Assembly (NCBI GenBank): GCA_002477825.1
Contig: DLKT01000025.1
Span: 1 to 52,972 of the forward strand
Length of the DNA stretch: 52,972 nucleotides
Direction: 5' to 3'
Source: Caryophanales bacterium UBA7581
GTDB lineage: Bacteria > Bacillota_I > Bacilli_A > RFN20 > CAG-826
Shown here: piece by piece, positions 23,252 to 31,716 of the stretch
How positions within the stretch are numbered: position 1 is the stretch's first letter
How the letters are laid out: each line of letters starts with the position of its first letter
Notes under the pieces: generated by a model
Databases searched by the model: none
What the model saw: the letters and a program-made list of their open reading frames with translations, nothing else
What the model was told of the DNA's origin: nothing
Program-made: the position numbers and the translations under genes

Positions 23252-23982
23252 AAAAAAGAATTTTACCTATAATCATATTGAATTTGATGTGTTTAACAGG
23301 CTGTACAAGTTATGGGCATTCTGAAGCAACAAAGCAATCACTTTATCTACTTTATCCTTGGATGAAAGAAATGAATCAAGAAAATCTTGAATCCATTTAT
23401 TTAAAAACGGATTTAGGTTCAATTGCCCCTACATTGAATTCCTTTAATAGGACATATATTGCTTCAGATGAAGAAAAGCAAAAAGCGTGTAATTACTTTC
23501 AAAATGCTACATATCTAAATTCAGATGATTCTTTTCTTGAACCAGGTGGATATAGCACAAGGTATATTGTTAACTTTAAAAGTGGTGACTCTTATACTTT
23601 TTCTTACACAAATTATCGGTTTTCATTTGCAAATCGATATTATGAAATTTTGGAAAAGGGACCGAGTTTTTCCACCCTTTTGGGTTATTCCTTTTTATGG
23701 CAAACTGTGTACACTTTAAAAACGATAAAGAATGGAGAAGAAATTGATTTTGACACATCGCTCTTTAATGATATTTTATTCAATGAAGTCAGCGATGAAT
23801 GTGCACAACTTGATGAATTTAAGGATTATGTGTGGACATTATCTTATGTTGAAGATAATCAATTAAAAATATTAGACGCTACTCACTTCTCTATAAAATA
23901 TGGAGAAACAAAGAAATACTACAGTGTGCTCAATGATAATTTCTCATTTAGCAATTATATTGAAAGAGGAAATGAACAATGA
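23248..23982 (+). CDS. Lipoprotein of the ECF operon, unknown function
   Basis: A 244-residue lipoprotein: signal peptide with lipobox CLTGC (Cys near 19), then a soluble Tyr/Phe-rich domain with no recognised family. It starts in an ATGA overlap with the upstream transmembrane protein and ends in an ATGA overlap with the next lipoprotein, so all four genes from the sigma factor on are translationally coupled. Ribosome binding site AAAGGAG. It probably works at the cell surface with the sensor. Confidence 0.75.
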   Translation: MKKRILPIIILNLMCLTGCTSYGHSEATKQSLYLLYPWMKEMNQENLESIYLKTDLGSIAPTLNSFNRTYIASDEEKQKACNYFQNATYLNSDDSFLEPGGYSTRYIVNFKSGDSYTFSYTNYRFSFANRYYEILEKGPSFSTLLGYSFLWQTVYTLKTIKNGEEIDFDTSLFNDILFNEVSDECAQLDEFKDYVWTLSYVEDNQLKILDATHFSIKYGETKKYYSVLNDNFSFSNYIERGNEQ

Positions 23983-24680
23983 AAAAACAAAAATTACCAT
24001 TTATTTTAGCCTTAGGAACATTATTTTCTTCTTGTTCAACGAATCAACCTGGAATATCTCTAAAAGAATGCCTAGGTCATGACATGAATCAATCGGATTA
24101 TTATGTTAGTTATAATATGAGTAAGTACCAATCGGCTATTTTTACTATTTCATGGGAAAGAATTTCGACTTTTTTTGAAGTTTCATATGCTTCTAGTACT
24201 TTTGACTCATCAATCTTTTTAAGCAATAGCGATATTGATTATAACTATTGCTTCTATATTCATAAGAAGAATGAAACAACTTACGATCGAATTTATGTAT
24301 ATGAGGAAAAAGCATATGTGGTGAATGAAACGGAAAATCTAATTTATCAATCAACGAAAAGATTTAATGTAAAGAAATTAACCAATGAATTAGAAAAAAC
24401 ATTTAATACCGAAACATGGGCAAAAGCTTCTAGAAAAGAGCGAAAATCTTTAATTTATTTATTTGTAGACCAATATAATGTAAAAAATATGACCTATGAT
24501 GAACTAAAAGCTTATTTAGGCGATGCAGATCGTTTAGAAAAGGTGACACTTGATATTTATCCAACGATGGATGGCGGCACAAATGCTTATTATTATTTTG
24601 CGGATGGAGAATTCGCTTCATCTTATTTTCAAGTTCATTATTATGAAAATAAAACCATCGACAGTTATGTAATTCAATAA
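23979..24680 (+). CDS. Lipoprotein, first copy of a tandem paralogous pair
   Basis: A 233-residue lipoprotein with lipobox LFSSC, followed by STNQPGISLKECLG. The C-terminal half has the block KERKSLIYLFVDQYNVKNMTYDELKAYLG, DADRLEK and GTNAYYYF, which is shared with the downstream paralog at 24898. The block ...LKAYLGxADR...AYYF looks like a small surface alpha/beta domain with a structural repeat, unnamed to me. It is the last gene of the ECF operon, closed by a hairpin at 24696. The ribosome binding site is AGAGG. Confidence 0.75.
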   Translation: MKKQKLPFILALGTLFSSCSTNQPGISLKECLGHDMNQSDYYVSYNMSKYQSAIFTISWERISTFFEVSYASSTFDSSIFLSNSDIDYNYCFYIHKKNETTYDRIYVYEEKAYVVNETENLIYQSTKRFNVKKLTNELEKTFNTETWAKASRKERKSLIYLFVDQYNVKNMTYDELKAYLGDADRLEKVTLDIYPTMDGGTNAYYYFADGEFASSYFQVHYYENKTIDSYVIQ

Positions 24681-24686
24681 GTATAT

Positions 24687-24728
24687 GTTATAATAAAAGC
24701 GCAGAATTTGATGTTCTAGCGCTTTTTT
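24687..24728 (+). terminator. Hairpin unit, copy 1 (extended -10 plus terminator)
   Basis: AAAGCGC pairs with GCGCTTTT with an inner AGAA/TTCT stem, followed by T6. Immediately before it is TGTTATAAT, an extended -10. A near-identical unit follows the paralogous gene at 25600. Confidence 0.75.
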
Positions 24729-24897
24729 AAAGATAATATGATGATGAAGTTATCAAATAAGAAGCTGAATAACGCTATGAATGAGATATATCGAATGAAG
24801 ATGTACGCTAGGAGGGGATATTTTCTTAAGAGCTTTTCAATATTTATCTATCAAATAAGGAAAACAAGAAAAATTATATAGAAAGAGAGAACTAGCC

Positions 24898-25593
24898 ATG
24901 AGAAAACAAAAGAATGCATTAATTTTACTGATAGCGGCCTTACTATTTTCTTCTTGTTCGACCCATCAACCGGGACTTTCTTTAAAAGAATGTTTAGGTT
25001 ATGATATCAAAAAAGAAATGGATCGTTCGGTTGGTGTGAGTAATAGCGTAAACCATTCTTCTATTCGTGGGATTTCCTGGGTGCGAATAGCTTTCTTTTT
25101 TGAAATCCCTTATATTCCAAGTTCTTTTGATTGTGAAACTTTTTATGATGGAGATATAAAAGATGGCATAGATTACACTTATAGTTTTTTCATTTTCGAA
25201 AAAAATATTAATATAATTCATGATTGGCTTTATATTTATCAAGAAAAAATTTATGTGTGGGATAAAGACAAAGATTTGGTTTATGAATCGATAGAAAACG
25301 TTGATGTAGAAATATTGGAAAATGAATTTAATAGAAAATTTAGTGTAGAACAATGGGCGCAAGCGTCAAAAAAAGAGCGGAAAGCCTTAATTAATTTATT
25401 TGTAGATACTCATTTTGTATATGGGTTAACTTATGAAGAACTTAAAGCTTATTTAGGTCCTGCAGATCGTTTGGAAAAAACAAAGAGTGGCACAAATGCT
25501 TATTATTTTTTCCCTAGTGAAGAAGCATCATCTTCTTATTTTAAAGTTTACTTTGAGAAAAATAATACCATCGATAGTTATGTACTTATATAG
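24898..25593 (+). CDS. Lipoprotein, second copy of a tandem paralogous pair
   Basis: A 231-residue lipoprotein with lipobox LFSSC and STHQPGLSLKECLG, clearly homologous over its full length to the gene at 23979 (WAxASxKERKxLIxLFVD, LTYEELKAYLGPADRLEK, GTNAYYFF, NTIDSYV). It lies after a 170-base gap and is not translationally coupled; the downstream hairpin is duplicated as well, so the duplication unit included gene plus 3' region. The central part has diverged most, with an extra segment around WVRIAFFFEIPYIPSSFD. Function unknown. Confidence 0.75.
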   Translation: MRKQKNALILLIAALLFSSCSTHQPGLSLKECLGYDIKKEMDRSVGVSNSVNHSSIRGISWVRIAFFFEIPYIPSSFDCETFYDGDIKDGIDYTYSFFIFEKNINIIHDWLYIYQEKIYVWDKDKDLVYESIENVDVEILENEFNRKFSVEQWAQASKKERKALINLFVDTHFVYGLTYEELKAYLGPADRLEKTKSGTNAYYFFPSEEASSSYFKVYFEKNNTIDSYVLI

Positions 25594-25598
25594 GTTTA

Positions 25599-25640
25599 TG
25601 TTATACTAAAAGCGCAGAATTTGATGTTCTAGCGCTTTTT
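25599..25640 (+). terminator. Hairpin unit, copy 2
   Basis: The same AAAGCGC...AGAATTTGATGTTCT...GCGCTTTT hairpin as at 24696, preceded by TGTTATACT. It has only five T and is followed at once by the AAGGGG ribosome binding site of the next gene. Confidence 0.7.
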
Positions 25641-25652
25641 AAGGGGAAATAC

Positions 25653-26165
25653 ATGGAAATTCAAGTTACCAAAGATGAAATCGAAAAAAGTTACGAATTT
25701 CGATGGTTCAAATATCGAATAAAGATGAATTCCATTATGAGTGGGATTTTATGTTGCGCATGTCTTTTTTTATTTTTAATTGTTTTATTGGATGCAATAA
25801 ATGCAGGAGTAGAGAAAAATCGACTACTTGTGATTATTGCTTTTTCTGGCGTGTTGACTTTGATTTGGGCTTTAAACGCTTTTTTTATTTTTTTATATTA
25901 CAAAAGTAAAAAAGATTATTTAAAAAAGAAATATACAAGAATGAAGGCTTACATAGTGCTTTTTGATTCTTATTCTACTTCTTCATATTTCCCAAAAAGC
26001 GTATTTTATGAAGTGGTACTTAGAGATAAAGACAAGCATGTGATTGGAAAATATTCTACCAAACCACTTTTTTCAAGTTCTTTCTTTTCCACTTGCTATC
26101 CAAATGAGGTTAACAATAAATACATGGTTGTGCTTTTTGATGAAAAAAAGAAAAAGTTTATGTGA
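25653..26165 (+). CDS. Two-helix membrane protein, unknown function
   Basis: A 170-residue protein with a charged cytoplasmic N-terminus, two membrane helices (about 28-50 and 60-84) and a C-terminal soluble beta-rich domain (YFPKSVFYEVVLRDKDKHVIGKYST). AAGGGG directly follows the duplicated hairpin. Layout resembles the next gene (two helices then a soluble domain), so both may be divergent members of one fold. Unrecognised. Confidence 0.65.
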   Translation: MEIQVTKDEIEKSYEFRWFKYRIKMNSIMSGILCCACLFLFLIVLLDAINAGVEKNRLLVIIAFSGVLTLIWALNAFFIFLYYKSKKDYLKKKYTRMKAYIVLFDSYSTSSYFPKSVFYEVVLRDKDKHVIGKYSTKPLFSSSFFSTCYPNEVNNKYMVVLFDEKKKKFM

Positions 26166-26233
26166 TTCGAAAAGCAAGGAATGAAGAAATTTTATAAAAC
26201 ATTAATAGCTTTATCAACATAAGGAGAGGTAAA

Positions 26234-26764
26234 ATGACGGAATTTCATATTCAATTTCCGAGTCGATTTAAAGGAAAATTAAAAGAAACATTGCGCTTAA
26301 AATTTAAAACATTTATCATCGATTTCTTTTTGTCTTTTGTTTTATTTTTTGGTGGTGTTTTTGTAGCTTTTTACAACCTAGGAAACGTTGGACATAAAGC
26401 CATTGATTTATTTGGTGTTGGCCTTATGATTGCCGCTGTTTTATTACTGATTGCTTCACCTTTTATTTTATTGTTTAAATCGTATAATCGCGGATTAAAA
26501 GGCGATATAGATATATTTTTAAATAAAAAAGATGAAGTGTGGTACTATATCATAACCACAAATGCTAAGAAAAATCCTTTTAAAAGTGAAGGAAAATTAT
26601 TATTAATTCAAGTAGAAAAATATTGGGTAATGATCCGCGGAAATAATGCTAGAGATTTTTATATTCCTTGCTCAATCTTAACAAAAGAAGAACTGAATGT
26701 GCTTAAAGAAATTGCTGGAGATTATGTTATAAAAGAGCCACAGAAACAAGGAGAAAACCAATGA
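26234..26764 (+). CDS. Two-helix membrane protein, YcxB-like layout
   Basis: A 176-residue protein: N-terminal soluble stretch, two helices (about 35-58 and 68-92), then a C-terminal domain of alternating strands (EVWYYIITTNAKKN, KLLLIQVEKYWVMIRG, FYIPCSILTKEEL). The pattern of two helices followed by a PH-like beta domain ending in Ile-Pro-xx-xx-L is that of YcxB-type proteins, but the similarity is only topological. AAGGAGAGG precedes the ATG. ATGA overlap with the next gene. Confidence 0.6.
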   Translation: MTEFHIQFPSRFKGKLKETLRLKFKTFIIDFFLSFVLFFGGVFVAFYNLGNVGHKAIDLFGVGLMIAAVLLLIASPFILLFKSYNRGLKGDIDIFLNKKDEVWYYIITTNAKKNPFKSEGKLLLIQVEKYWVMIRGNNARDFYIPCSILTKEELNVLKEIAGDYVIKEPQKQGENQ

Positions 26765-26970
26765 GTCAATATGATGCCTTATGGGAATATATAAAAGACC
26801 AAAATCAAGAAGAAATTCGATTAACATTTTTAGAAATTGAAGAAATCATTCATTCGCCGATGAATCATTCTTTTTTAAAGTATAAAAAAGATTTACTAGC
26901 GTATGGCTATAGTGTTAAAAAGATTTCTTTAAAAGAGAAGTGGGTGCTATTTCAAAAAAATGGAAAGTAA
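26761..26970 (+). CDS. Small DUF7662-like protein
   Basis: 69 residues. ALWEYIKDQNQEEIRLTFLEIEEII followed by a second helical block and a hydrophobic strand (KWVLFQK) resembles a widespread small family (DUF7662) with the pattern LWxYLxxQ...IxLTFxEIExII, often found near restriction or toxin genes. Assignment is from memory of the pattern. It overlaps the preceding gene by ATGA and the next by 11 bases. Function unknown. Confidence 0.6.
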   Translation: MSQYDALWEYIKDQNQEEIRLTFLEIEEIIHSPMNHSFLKYKKDLLAYGYSVKKISLKEKWVLFQKNGK

Positions 26971-27226
26971 ACAATATCAAGAATTATTAGAGAATGTAGA
27001 TAAAATTCACACAACGGAATTAGGTATCATAAGGATTCAAAAGAACGCACATCTTTCTGGAAATGAGGATGCTATTTCGTGGTGTAAAGCTATGGCTATG
27101 AATCCGAAAGCAGAGATCATTAGAAAAGGAAAAAACTGGTATGTTAGACTTTTTCCTTATGAAATAACGATTAATGCCTCTAGCTACACAATTATCACGG
27201 TTCGTTTTATTAAAGAGAGCAAATAA
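26960..27226 (+). CDS. DUF3781 family protein
   Basis: 88 residues with VDKIHTTELGIIRIQKNAHL, ISWCKAMAMNPKAEIIRKGKNWYVRL and ITINASSYTIITVR, the complete DUF3781 signature (xxxLHTTxLGxxRIxxNL...IxRKGKNWY...INAxSYTIITAH). The N-terminus overlaps the previous gene, so coupling is likely. Members are small soluble proteins of unknown function in Firmicutes. No terminator was found after it; the next gene has its own promoter. Confidence 0.8.
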   Translation: MESKQYQELLENVDKIHTTELGIIRIQKNAHLSGNEDAISWCKAMAMNPKAEIIRKGKNWYVRLFPYEITINASSYTIITVRFIKESK

Positions 27227-27251
27227 ACTACGTTAGAACATCGTATATTTC

Positions 27252-27281
27252 TTGACTTTCTTCGAGCAGAAAGGCTATAAT
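27252..27281 (+). promoter_or_regulatory. Sigma-A promoter of the 821-residue lipoprotein
   Basis: TTGACT (27252-27257), 18-base spacer, TATAAT (27276-27281), 26 bases before the ATG. Confidence 0.75.
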
Positions 27282-27306
27282 TTTAATACTCGTTGGAGGT
27301 AAATAT

Positions 27307-29772
27307 ATGAAAAAATCAATTCTAGCCGTCTCGGCTTTTTTAGGCCTTTTAGTAAGTTGCACGATTGAAATATCCCCCGGATCAAGTTCCACTAGCAAAG
27401 AGCCGACAACTTCTAATACGACTTCATCCACTTTACCTTCGACAAGTCAAACACCATCAAGTTCAACAATAATACCTTCAACTTCAAATACTTCATCCAG
27501 CTCATCTTCTATAGAAGAAAGAGATTGTTTAACGATTGAAGAGGCTATAGTAGCAGCAAATGATGAATTAAATTTTGCCGATTATTCTAATATTGTAGAT
27601 GGAACTCAATCATATAAAGTTCGTGGCGTCGTGAATCGTATTGATCTCGGTGCGGATGGAAAAAATAATCTATATATAGAAAGTGTATCAAGTACAAATC
27701 AACCGGTAGGGCTTTATGTTTATGGCGCTTCTGATATGGATAACGCTAGTTTAGGCGCAACCATAGAAGTGACAGGCTCTTTTAAAAACTTTAGAGGATG
27801 TGTAGAAATCATTCCTACGAGTATTGAAACAATTGTTGAAGAAGGAACACATTTAGTAACACCTTCTAATATAACAGTGAATGAATTGTTATCTTCTAAT
27901 TATTTAAATCAAGGCTGCAGAACCGTTATAAAAAATGCCAAAGTTGTAGCAGCACCTTCCATTAATTTAGCTGGTGACACTTCTGGTTATTATCCAACAG
28001 TAGAAGTAGATGGCAAACAACTTGGAATAAAAGTAGACACAAGAAGTAAGACGAATACCACTACAATTGCCAATTATTTTATAGAAAATTTAAATAATGA
28101 TAAACTATTCACGATGGAAGGAAACATTACTTTTCATAGTGGTGTTTACAAATTATGCGTTGGTCAATTAGAAGATTTAACACTTCAAGATAACCAAGAG
28201 CATGTTCACCAATATACATTTTCACCTTATGATAGTAGCTATCATTATAAGCAATGCATATGTGGAGATCAACGTTTAGAAGCACATGAATCGTCTTCAT
28301 GGATAGTGGATCAAGAAGCAACGACAACAAGTGCTGGTAAAAAACATAAAGAATGTACAAAATGTGGTTTTGTTTTAGAAGAAGAAACCATACCGCAAAT
28401 TTCTTCTAGTGAAAATATCGTTATTGATTTTTATGCGATTAACGATTTCCATGGTGCAGTAAAAGATTCTAGTTCCAGTCCAGGCATTGAAAAGATGTCT
28501 ACGAAATTAAAAGAATTAGCAAGTACCAAAGAAAATGCTGTTTTGCTTTCTAGTGGTGATATGTGGCAAGGAAGTATTTATAGCAATAACACGAGAGGAA
28601 ATCTTGTCACTGAATGGATGAATCAAATGAACTTTGTTTCTATGACCATAGGAAATCACGAATTCGACTGGGGCGAAGAAACCATTATTAAAAATCGTGA
28701 ATTAGCAAATTTTCCAACCTTAGGAATTAATGTTTATAGTAAGGAAACAAAGCAAAGAGTAAGCTATTTAGATGCATCCACAATTATCGAAAAAGGTGGC
28801 ATTAAAATTGGTATTATCGGTGCGATTGGAAATTGTTATTCTTCTATTTCTGCTTCTAAAGTCGCTAATGTCGAATTTAAAACTGGAACCGCTCTTGCTA
28901 ATCTAGTTATCAATGAGGCTAGACGTTTAAAGGATGATGAAGATTGTCAAATCGTTGTTTATTCTTTACACGATTCTTTTGATAAATCAGGTTATCAAAA
29001 TAGCATCAGTACATCAAAATATGTAGATGTCGTATTTGAAGGACATACGCACACAGAATATGCAAAAACGGACGATTATGGTATTTATCACATTCAAAGT
29101 GGATCCTATAATTCAGGGATTTCACATGCCACATTAACCTACAATCCTAAAACAAAAAGCGTTGATACGAGCCTTGCAGAAAATATTTCCACAAAGAGTT
29201 GGCTCAATAGTGATATGGATAAAAATACAACTGCGCTTTTTGAAAAATATTCTGAAACAATTGGAAATCCTAAAGAACAAGTGGGCTATAATGCAAAGGA
29301 ACGAAATAGTAATGAACTACGCACAACTGGTGCAAAATTAATGATGGAATATGGTCAAAAACTTTGGGGAAGTCAATATGATATTGTTTTAGGTGGCGGA
29401 TATTTAAGTGTTCGTGGATCAAATAAATTAACAGCAGGATTTAAAACAGTAGAAGACATTTTTAATTTATTCCCCTTTGATAACGATATTATTTTATGTT
29501 CGGCTACTGGAGCATTTTTAAAGAAATACTATATGAATAGCACGAACTCTTATTATTTTATAGCGTATAATTCTGGTTATAGTTCATCAAGTAACCTTTC
29601 CGATACACAAATCTATTATTTTGTTACCGATACATTTGGAAGTGACTATTATATCTATGGAAAAGGTTATAGTTTAGAGAATCAATTCAAAATCGTTGAA
29701 CAACCCGAAGAAGCTTGCTATTTACGTGATTTAATGGGTATCTATATTCGTAAAGGTGGATATAGTTCGTAA
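27307..29772 (+). CDS. Lipoprotein with OB-like, zinc-ribbon-like and 5'-nucleotidase-type metallophosphatase domains
   Basis: An 821-residue surface lipoprotein. It has lipobox LLVSC (Cys 18), a Ser/Thr/Pro linker (about 20-72), an OB-fold-like domain (about 75-295: KVRGVVNRI, YVYGASDM, ATIEVTGSF) and one His/Cys repeat (about 298-365, HYKQCICG...HKECTKCG) of the kind found many times in the 40 kb protein. A calcineurin-like 5'-nucleotidase domain follows: NDFHGA, LLSSGDMWQGS, IGNHEFDWG and FEGHTHTEYA carry the metal ligands, then a C-terminal 5'-nucleotidase-type domain (about 650-810). It probably hydrolyses nucleotides or other phosphate esters outside the cell. AGGAGG-like GTTGGAGG precedes the ATG. 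Confidence 0.85.
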   Translation: MKKSILAVSAFLGLLVSCTIEISPGSSSTSKEPTTSNTTSSTLPSTSQTPSSSTIIPSTSNTSSSSSSIEERDCLTIEEAIVAANDELNFADYSNIVDGTQSYKVRGVVNRIDLGADGKNNLYIESVSSTNQPVGLYVYGASDMDNASLGATIEVTGSFKNFRGCVEIIPTSIETIVEEGTHLVTPSNITVNELLSSNYLNQGCRTVIKNAKVVAAPSINLAGDTSGYYPTVEVDGKQLGIKVDTRSKTNTTTIANYFIENLNNDKLFTMEGNITFHSGVYKLCVGQLEDLTLQDNQEHVHQYTFSPYDSSYHYKQCICGDQRLEAHESSSWIVDQEATTTSAGKKHKECTKCGFVLEEETIPQISSSENIVIDFYAINDFHGAVKDSSSSPGIEKMSTKLKELASTKENAVLLSSGDMWQGSIYSNNTRGNLVTEWMNQMNFVSMTIGNHEFDWGEETIIKNRELANFPTLGINVYSKETKQRVSYLDASTIIEKGGIKIGIIGAIGNCYSSISASKVANVEFKTGTALANLVINEARRLKDDEDCQIVVYSLHDSFDKSGYQNSISTSKYVDVVFEGHTHTEYAKTDDYGIYHIQSGSYNSGISHATLTYNPKTKSVDTSLAENISTKSWLNSDMDKNTTALFEKYSETIGNPKEQVGYNAKERNSNELRTTGAKLMMEYGQKLWGSQYDIVLGGGYLSVRGSNKLTAGFKTVEDIFNLFPFDNDIILCSATGAFLKKYYMNSTNSYYFIAYNSGYSSSSNLSDTQIYYFVTDTFGSDYYIYGKGYSLENQFKIVEQPEEACYLRDLMGIYIRKGGYSS

Positions 29773-29803
29773 TGACAGTTAAAGTTAGAAAAGAGACAAA
29801 ACA

Positions 29804-30628
29804 ATGGTAAAAATTATCTCACTTTTAGAAAATACAACCTCTTCAAAACAATATAAAAAAGAACATGGTTTGTCCTTATATATTGAAACTCCCAATCATA
29901 AAGTACTTTTTGACGTGGGACCCAGTCGGAAATTCTTATTAAACGCATGTAAAATGGGAATTTCAATTGAAGATGTAGACATTCTAGTACTATCCCATGG
30001 ACATCAAGATCATGTAGGTGGATTAAAAGCATTTTTAAGAGTAAATAAAAAAGCAAAAATATACATTCGTAAAAATGCTTTAGATCGACATTACATCCGT
30101 GTTTTAGGATTTTATATTTCCATTGGTTTAAAATACCACAAATTCAATAAAGAACGTTTTATCTTTACAAATGATATAGAAAAAATAGATGATGAATTGA
30201 TGCTTTTTTCGCATGTGAAAATGGAAGGTGAACTTCCTAAGAGTAATCAAAAATTGTTTAAGAAAAAAGAAGATGGGAAAATCGTTCAAGATGATTTTAG
30301 CCATGAACAGAATTTGATTGTTTCATTACAAAGTATGAACTTTCTTTTTTCCGGATGTTCGCATGCTGGGATTTTAAATATTCTTAAAAAAGCTTCTTCA
30401 ATTTGTGGCCCTATTTTCTTGGCGGTCGGTGGATTTCATTTATTTAATCCACCTACGAAAAAATATGAAAGTGACACTTTCATTGATTCGTTAGCAGAGC
30501 AACTCAATAAAACAACAACGCTTTTTTATACCTGCCATTGTACCGGAAAAAAAGCATATGAACGAATGAAAATCGTATTGCCTCAGCAATTATATTACCT
30601 TCATACAGGTGATCATATTGAATTTTAA
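29804..30628 (+). CDS. MBL-fold metallohydrolase (COG1237 type)
   Basis: A 274-residue metallo-beta-lactamase superfamily protein. The metal site is LSHGHQDHVGG (near residue 63), with further ligands in FSGCSHAGILNIL (near 184) and FHLFNP near 212, and a late HCTG. This set (GCSHAGI, VGGFHL) belongs to the COG1237 group, annotated variously as metal-dependent hydrolase; substrates are poorly known. No signal peptide. Cotranscription with the upstream phosphatase gene is likely (31-base gap). Confidence 0.87.
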   Translation: MVKIISLLENTTSSKQYKKEHGLSLYIETPNHKVLFDVGPSRKFLLNACKMGISIEDVDILVLSHGHQDHVGGLKAFLRVNKKAKIYIRKNALDRHYIRVLGFYISIGLKYHKFNKERFIFTNDIEKIDDELMLFSHVKMEGELPKSNQKLFKKKEDGKIVQDDFSHEQNLIVSLQSMNFLFSGCSHAGILNILKKASSICGPIFLAVGGFHLFNPPTKKYESDTFIDSLAEQLNKTTTLFYTCHCTGKKAYERMKIVLPQQLYYLHTGDHIEF

Positions 30629-30643
30629 AAAGGAAAGAGAAAA

Positions 30644-30874
30644 ATGAAAGAAAAAAAGAAAGAAATTAAACAATATATTATTGGAATCATCGCTGCCGGC
30701 TTTGTTTTTATTTTATGTGCATTCGCGGTAATATATATAGTTTTTAATAAAGATAGAAATAACTATCCTCGGTTAAGAGATATGTTTTTTACTTGCCTTT
30801 TTATTATGTTAGCGACCTCAATTGGCATTGTTGAAAACGTTAAAGGCTTAATTAAATGTAAAAAAGAAAAATAA
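30644..30874 (+). CDS. Small two-helix membrane protein
   Basis: 76 residues with a Lys-rich start (MKEKKKEIKQYI) and two membrane helices (about 11-32 and 46-65). It begins 16 bases after the MBL gene stop with AGGAAAGAG as ribosome binding site, so it is in the same transcript. No family recognised. Confidence 0.6.
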   Translation: MKEKKKEIKQYIIGIIAAGFVFILCAFAVIYIVFNKDRNNYPRLRDMFFTCLFIMLATSIGIVENVKGLIKCKKEK

Positions 30875-30925
30875 AAATACTCCTTACCTTCATTTGTGGT
30901 ATAATCTAGTTAGAGGTAACTAACC

Positions 30926-31711
30926 GTGAAATTTTATGAAAGTGGAAATCAAGAAAAACCGGTAATTTTATTAATTTCAGGAACGTGCTGTCATTATAGT
31001 TTATTTGATAAAGTCCTTCTTTTGTTACAAGAAAAATTTTATACAGTTGTTGTTTCTTTTGATGGCTTTGATGAAAACGAGAATGCTGAATATGAAAGTA
31101 TGGAAAAAGAAATCATCCAAATTGAAGCGTATATAAAAAATAGATTTCAAAATCATATTGTCTGTATTTATGGCTGCTCATTAGGTGGCTCATTTGCTAG
31201 TTATTTAGTGCAGAGAGGCAATATTTTAGTGGATCAAATCATTTTAGGTAGTAGTGATATGGATCAAAGTGGTGCTTTTTCAGCGAAAATTAAAGGCAAG
31301 ATAATGGCACCAATACTTTATAAAATGATTCATACGGGAAAGCTTCCTAAATTGATGAAAAAGAAATTAAATAAAATGAAAGATAAAGAACCAGAACGCT
31401 ACCAGCAAATGCAAGAATTCTTACATTCATTCATGGTTCCCACAATACAAAATGTCGTGACGAAAAAAAGTATCTACAATCAATATGTTTCCGATTTAGT
31501 AACTAAAATTGATGATCATATTCAAAAAGAAGGCACTACTGTACATGTGTTTTATGCTTTAGGTATGGGTGAAAAGTATCGAGCTCGTTATTTAAAACAT
31601 TTTAAAAACCCAGATATTCGTGAACAAAATATGAATCACGAAACATTTTTCTTCTGTCATCCTAAAGAATGGACGGAAGAAGTATTTGATTGTGTTTTCT
31701 CATTGAGATAA
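30926..31711 (+). CDS. Alpha/beta hydrolase
   Basis: 261 residues starting with GTG, with AGAGGT at 30912-30917. The fold pattern is clear: the strand VILLISGTCCHYSLFD with an oxyanion-type turn, the nucleophile elbow GCSLGGSF (Ser near residue 88), and a late His in MNHETFF (near 240). The second acidic residue is likely in the stretch near 205-215. Closest in style to the abhydrolase/thioesterase-like group. It ends six bases from the convergent DarT-like gene without a visible terminator. Confidence 0.75.
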   Translation: MKFYESGNQEKPVILLISGTCCHYSLFDKVLLLLQEKFYTVVVSFDGFDENENAEYESMEKEIIQIEAYIKNRFQNHIVCIYGCSLGGSFASYLVQRGNILVDQIILGSSDMDQSGAFSAKIKGKIMAPILYKMIHTGKLPKLMKKKLNKMKDKEPERYQQMQEFLHSFMVPTIQNVVTKKSIYNQYVSDLVTKIDDHIQKEGTTVHVFYALGMGEKYRARYLKHFKNPDIREQNMNHETFFFCHPKEWTEEVFDCVFSLR

Positions 31712-31716
31712 AATAA

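Noticed and set aside
24777..24875. 34-codon frame in the gap between the paralogous lipoproteins
   Set aside because: No ribosome binding site at the right distance, no conserved pattern, and Lys/Ile/Tyr-rich composition expected by chance in AT-rich sequence.
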